Source: Acanthamoeba lenticulata
Lineage: Eukaryota; Discosea; Longamoebia; Acanthamoebidae
Reading direction: 5' to 3'
Assembly: GCA_002179805.1 (NCBI GenBank)
Contig: NAVB01000040.1
Span: 1-64,000 of the forward strand
DNA: 64,000 bases
This document shows positions 61,698 through 64,000 of this stretch, piece after piece. Each line of letters begins with the position of its first letter. Positions within the stretch are counted from its first letter, which is position 1. The position numbers were made by a program, and so were the translations under genes. The notes beneath the pieces were generated by a model. It worked only from the letters and a program-made list of their open reading frames with translations, had not been told where the DNA came from and did not search any database.

Positions 61698-64000
61698 ATG
61701 AAGGATGAGACGACCCATCTGCTTCGGCGGGGAACCCAAAATGGAAGCCAACACAGCGGAAAGAAAGAAGTAGCAATTGAGGACCTCTACCCCACGCCGC
61801 CCTCACGCCAAACCTGGTCTGCACTCGACTTCTTTTCAATCTGGGTACGCACTTGCCGATTAATAATGATCATTTAATTGACGGAAATGGACTTTGTGAC
61901 CTTACTGGGAGTGGCGCTTTAGTTGAGCCTTTCGGTCAACGTGTCCACGTACCTGTTTGGGTCTTCCCTCCTCGCTGTTGGCTTGAACTGGTGGCACGCC
62001 ACTCTCGCCGGTACGGCATGCGCCCACCAGGTTGTGACGTTTGGCTTCATCCCTCACCCTCCTTGTTGTTCTCGCTCTTCTCTTGGCGCCAACAGTCTTT
62101 CTGGGCAACGTGGTGGTGCTCGTGCCGCTCCTGTTGAACGGCTACGCGGGCAGCAAGTATGGCATTGCCTTCCCGGTCTTCCTCCGCAGCTCCTTTGGTC
62201 GGCGCGGCGCCGTCGTGGCCGCCCTCTCTCGTGGCGTCGTCGCCATCGGTGCGCCCCTTCTCCTCCTTCATTGACATCAACAATCATCATCATCTCATGG
62301 CTCTTGCTGTGGCGGCACACAGGGTGGTTCGCCTTCAACGTGTGGCTCGGCGCGCAGGCCATCCACTCGATCATCCTCACGCTGCTGCCCTTCCTCACGA
62401 GCATCGATGTGTCGCTCGGCGCGTGGATGGGCCTGAGCTTCCTCGAGCTCTTCGCCTTTGTCGCCTTCCTCGCCGTCCACATGGTCTTTGTCTACAAGGG
62501 CATCGAGAGCATGAAGGTCTTCGAGGTCGTCACGGCGCCCCTCCTCGGGGTGTCGGCTGTCGTCCTTCTGGCCTGGGCCTGGACCGCCACGGGCTCCCTC
62601 TCGGCCATGCTTGACATTACCAACCAGTTCGAGAGCGGCAGTACATGACCCTTTTTTATTTATTTATTAATTCTTATTTTCTATAAATTAACTCAACATT
62701 CGTTGCGGGCAACTCAGGTCAACAAGAGACCACCCTCGCGTGGCTGTTCCGTGCGTTCCTGCCGGGCTTGACCGCCATGGTGGGCGCCTGGTCGACCATG
62801 GCCCTCAACATCCTCGTGCGTGTCTCATCCCTCTCCTGGCGCTGTGTCGCCCTCTTGACCTACTGGTGGGTTCCCTAACCTAAGCTACCGCGTCGCTCTC
62901 TTTCTCTTTTCAGGACTTTACGCGCTTTGCAAAATCGCAGCATGGTAAGCGCTCCGATCCTTTTTCATTCTCCCTGAACGCTCGTTTAACGGTGCTCTCT
63001 TCGGCCAGCGCAAATCGTGGGCCAGTCTCTGGGCCTGCCTATCCCCACCACCATGTTTGCCTTTGTCGGTACTTTATGTCACCGATTATTTTTATTTTGT
63101 TTTATCACAAATTTAAATTTATTTTTGGTACAGTAAAGAAAGTACTAAGTAAACCTTTATTTACAATTTAAAAAGGCATTGCGGTGACGGGCGCGACGGC
63201 GATGTTGTACGGGCAGCCGCTGTGGCAACCGTCGGAGCTATTTGCGCACTTCCCGCCGGTGTGGCGTGTGGTGGCCAACCTGGTGATGGTCTTCTCCGTG
63301 CTGGCGATGAACATCACCGCCAACCTGGTCTCGCCAGCCAACGACTTCTCCAACATCAACCCCGACCGGATCGACTTCAAGATGGGCGGCTACATCACCG
63401 GCCTCGCGGGCCTCCTCATCTTCCCGTGGAAGCTCTTTGCCAACGCCGACGGCTTCATCTTCATCTGGCTCATCGGCTACTCGGCCGTTCTCGGCGCTGT
63501 CGCCGGCGTCATGCTGTGCGACTTTCACGTGCTCAAGCGCCGCGAGCTCATCGTCGAGGAGCTCTACTTTGACCCGGCCAAGGGCGGCGACGTCAACCTG
63601 CACCACATCGCCGTCCCGGACGACCACGGCGGAGTCGTACCCACCTACGACGCCCTTCTCGTCGACGCCGAGCGGGGCGACCTCGACGACCGCGTTCACC
63701 ACAAGAACGACGACGATGACAGGGAAGAAGACGGTGATGTTGACGAGGACGAAGTGCTGCCGGGCGTGGGCGTCTACGAGTACTGGCGCGGGTGGAACGT
63801 CCACGCGGGGATCGCCGTCGGGCTCGCGCTGCTGCCTTGCCTGCCGGGCTTTCTCGTGGCCGTCGGCCTTGCGTCGGCCCCGGACAGCGCCACCTCGTCG
63901 GGGCTGGTCCGGCTCATCGTCGGGCTATACCACTACGCGTGGTTCGTGGCGTTTGCCATCGCCTTTGTGAGCTACTACCTCCTCATGACCCTGTCGGCCT
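61698..64000 (+). CDS. NCS1 family nucleobase/allantoin:cation symporter (3' end beyond window)
   Basis: Start ATG 61698 (MKDETTHLLRRGTQNGSQHS); exon 1 ends at 61844 in EDLYPTPPSRQTWSALDFFS IW, the NCS1 'DL.P.P...RTW...D...FW' opening, followed by donor GTACGC. Exon 2 (61923-62010) gives LSLSVNVSTYLFGSSLLAVG LNWWHATLA. Exon 3 (from 62096) gives GNVVVLVPLLLNGYAGSKYG IAFPVFLRSSFG, the NCS1 signature with HAG/YAG-TKYG-IPFPV. Later exons carry GWFAFNVWLGAQAIHSIILT, MVGAWSTMALNIL, DFTRFAKS, AVTGATAMLYGQPLWQP and ANLVSPANDFSNINPDRIDF. An insert rich in Asp/Glu (63690-63760) extends one loop. The protein should import purines, allantoin, hydantoin or similar with Na+ or H+. The last membrane spans are cut off at 64000. 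Confidence 0.93.

Noticed and set aside
1..64000. CRISPR arrays, rRNA genes, bacterial operons or a viral insertion
   Set aside because: No spaced direct repeats, no rRNA cores, no ribosome-binding-site-led gene runs, and no viral structural or replication genes; most genes carry spliceosomal introns and eukaryotic domains.

Overview
The window is nuclear DNA from an intron-rich eukaryote with compact genes. Exons are GC-rich with strong GC3 bias, introns and spacers are AT-rich, and 5' splice sites very often read GTACG or GTGCG. Gene content (ROCO kinase, RasGEF, CYP, DOMON/cytochrome b561, F-box/LRR, BTB, NCS1 permease) best fits a free-living amoebozoan of Acanthamoeba type. That assignment is inference from style and content, not from a marker gene. 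Most genes have several introns, so each span below runs from start codon to stop codon. Exon joins were read by eye.

Layout. 1-5.4 kb: the last exon of a gene entering from the left, a divergent eEF1A-like GTPase with an ankyrin-like tail (minus), and an EI24-like membrane protein (plus). 5.4-13.4 kb: one 8-kb ROCO gene (LRR-Roc-COR-SAM-Ser-rich-TKL kinase, minus). 13.4-14.9 kb: a broken region with kinase fragments on both strands. 14.9-19.6 kb: DEP-RasGEF (plus). 19.7-27.3 kb: four minus-strand genes, namely multi-DOMON/cytochrome b561, EMC4, fibrillarin and a DHHC palmitoyltransferase. 28.0-30.8 kb: VAMP7-like R-SNARE, truncated BTB ORF, tRNA-Ile(AAT), and an AT-rich island with a piggyBac-like transposase remnant. 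30.8-37.6 kb: two adjacent LRR genes, a disordered protein and a mitochondrial TPR protein (all minus).

37.6-46.8 kb: MIX23, a CYP7/8-like P450, a small hendecad coiled-coil protein, a short RAB3GAP2 homologue, a CBM20-DUF218 fusion, a small membrane protein and a small HEAT-like protein. 47.0-52.5 kb: amidohydrolase (plus) facing a secreted beta-helix/single-pass membrane protein (minus). 52.5-56.6 kb: a mostly empty, partly decayed stretch, a conserved GGCT-like protein, and an F-box-pseudoRas-CaaX fusion. 57.0-64.0 kb: an NFRKB (INO80 complex) homologue, then an NCS1 permease cut by the window end.

The genes are not an operon or one pathway. Several serve membrane traffic and signalling (RasGEF, ROCO, R-SNARE, RAB3GAP2, DHHC, EMC4). 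The main novelty candidates are unusual fusions: F-box + dead Ras + CaaX, starch-binding CBM20 + DUF218 with a myristoylation motif, and eEF1A-like pseudo-GTPase + ankyrin. The WxQN-repeat surface protein is a further candidate.
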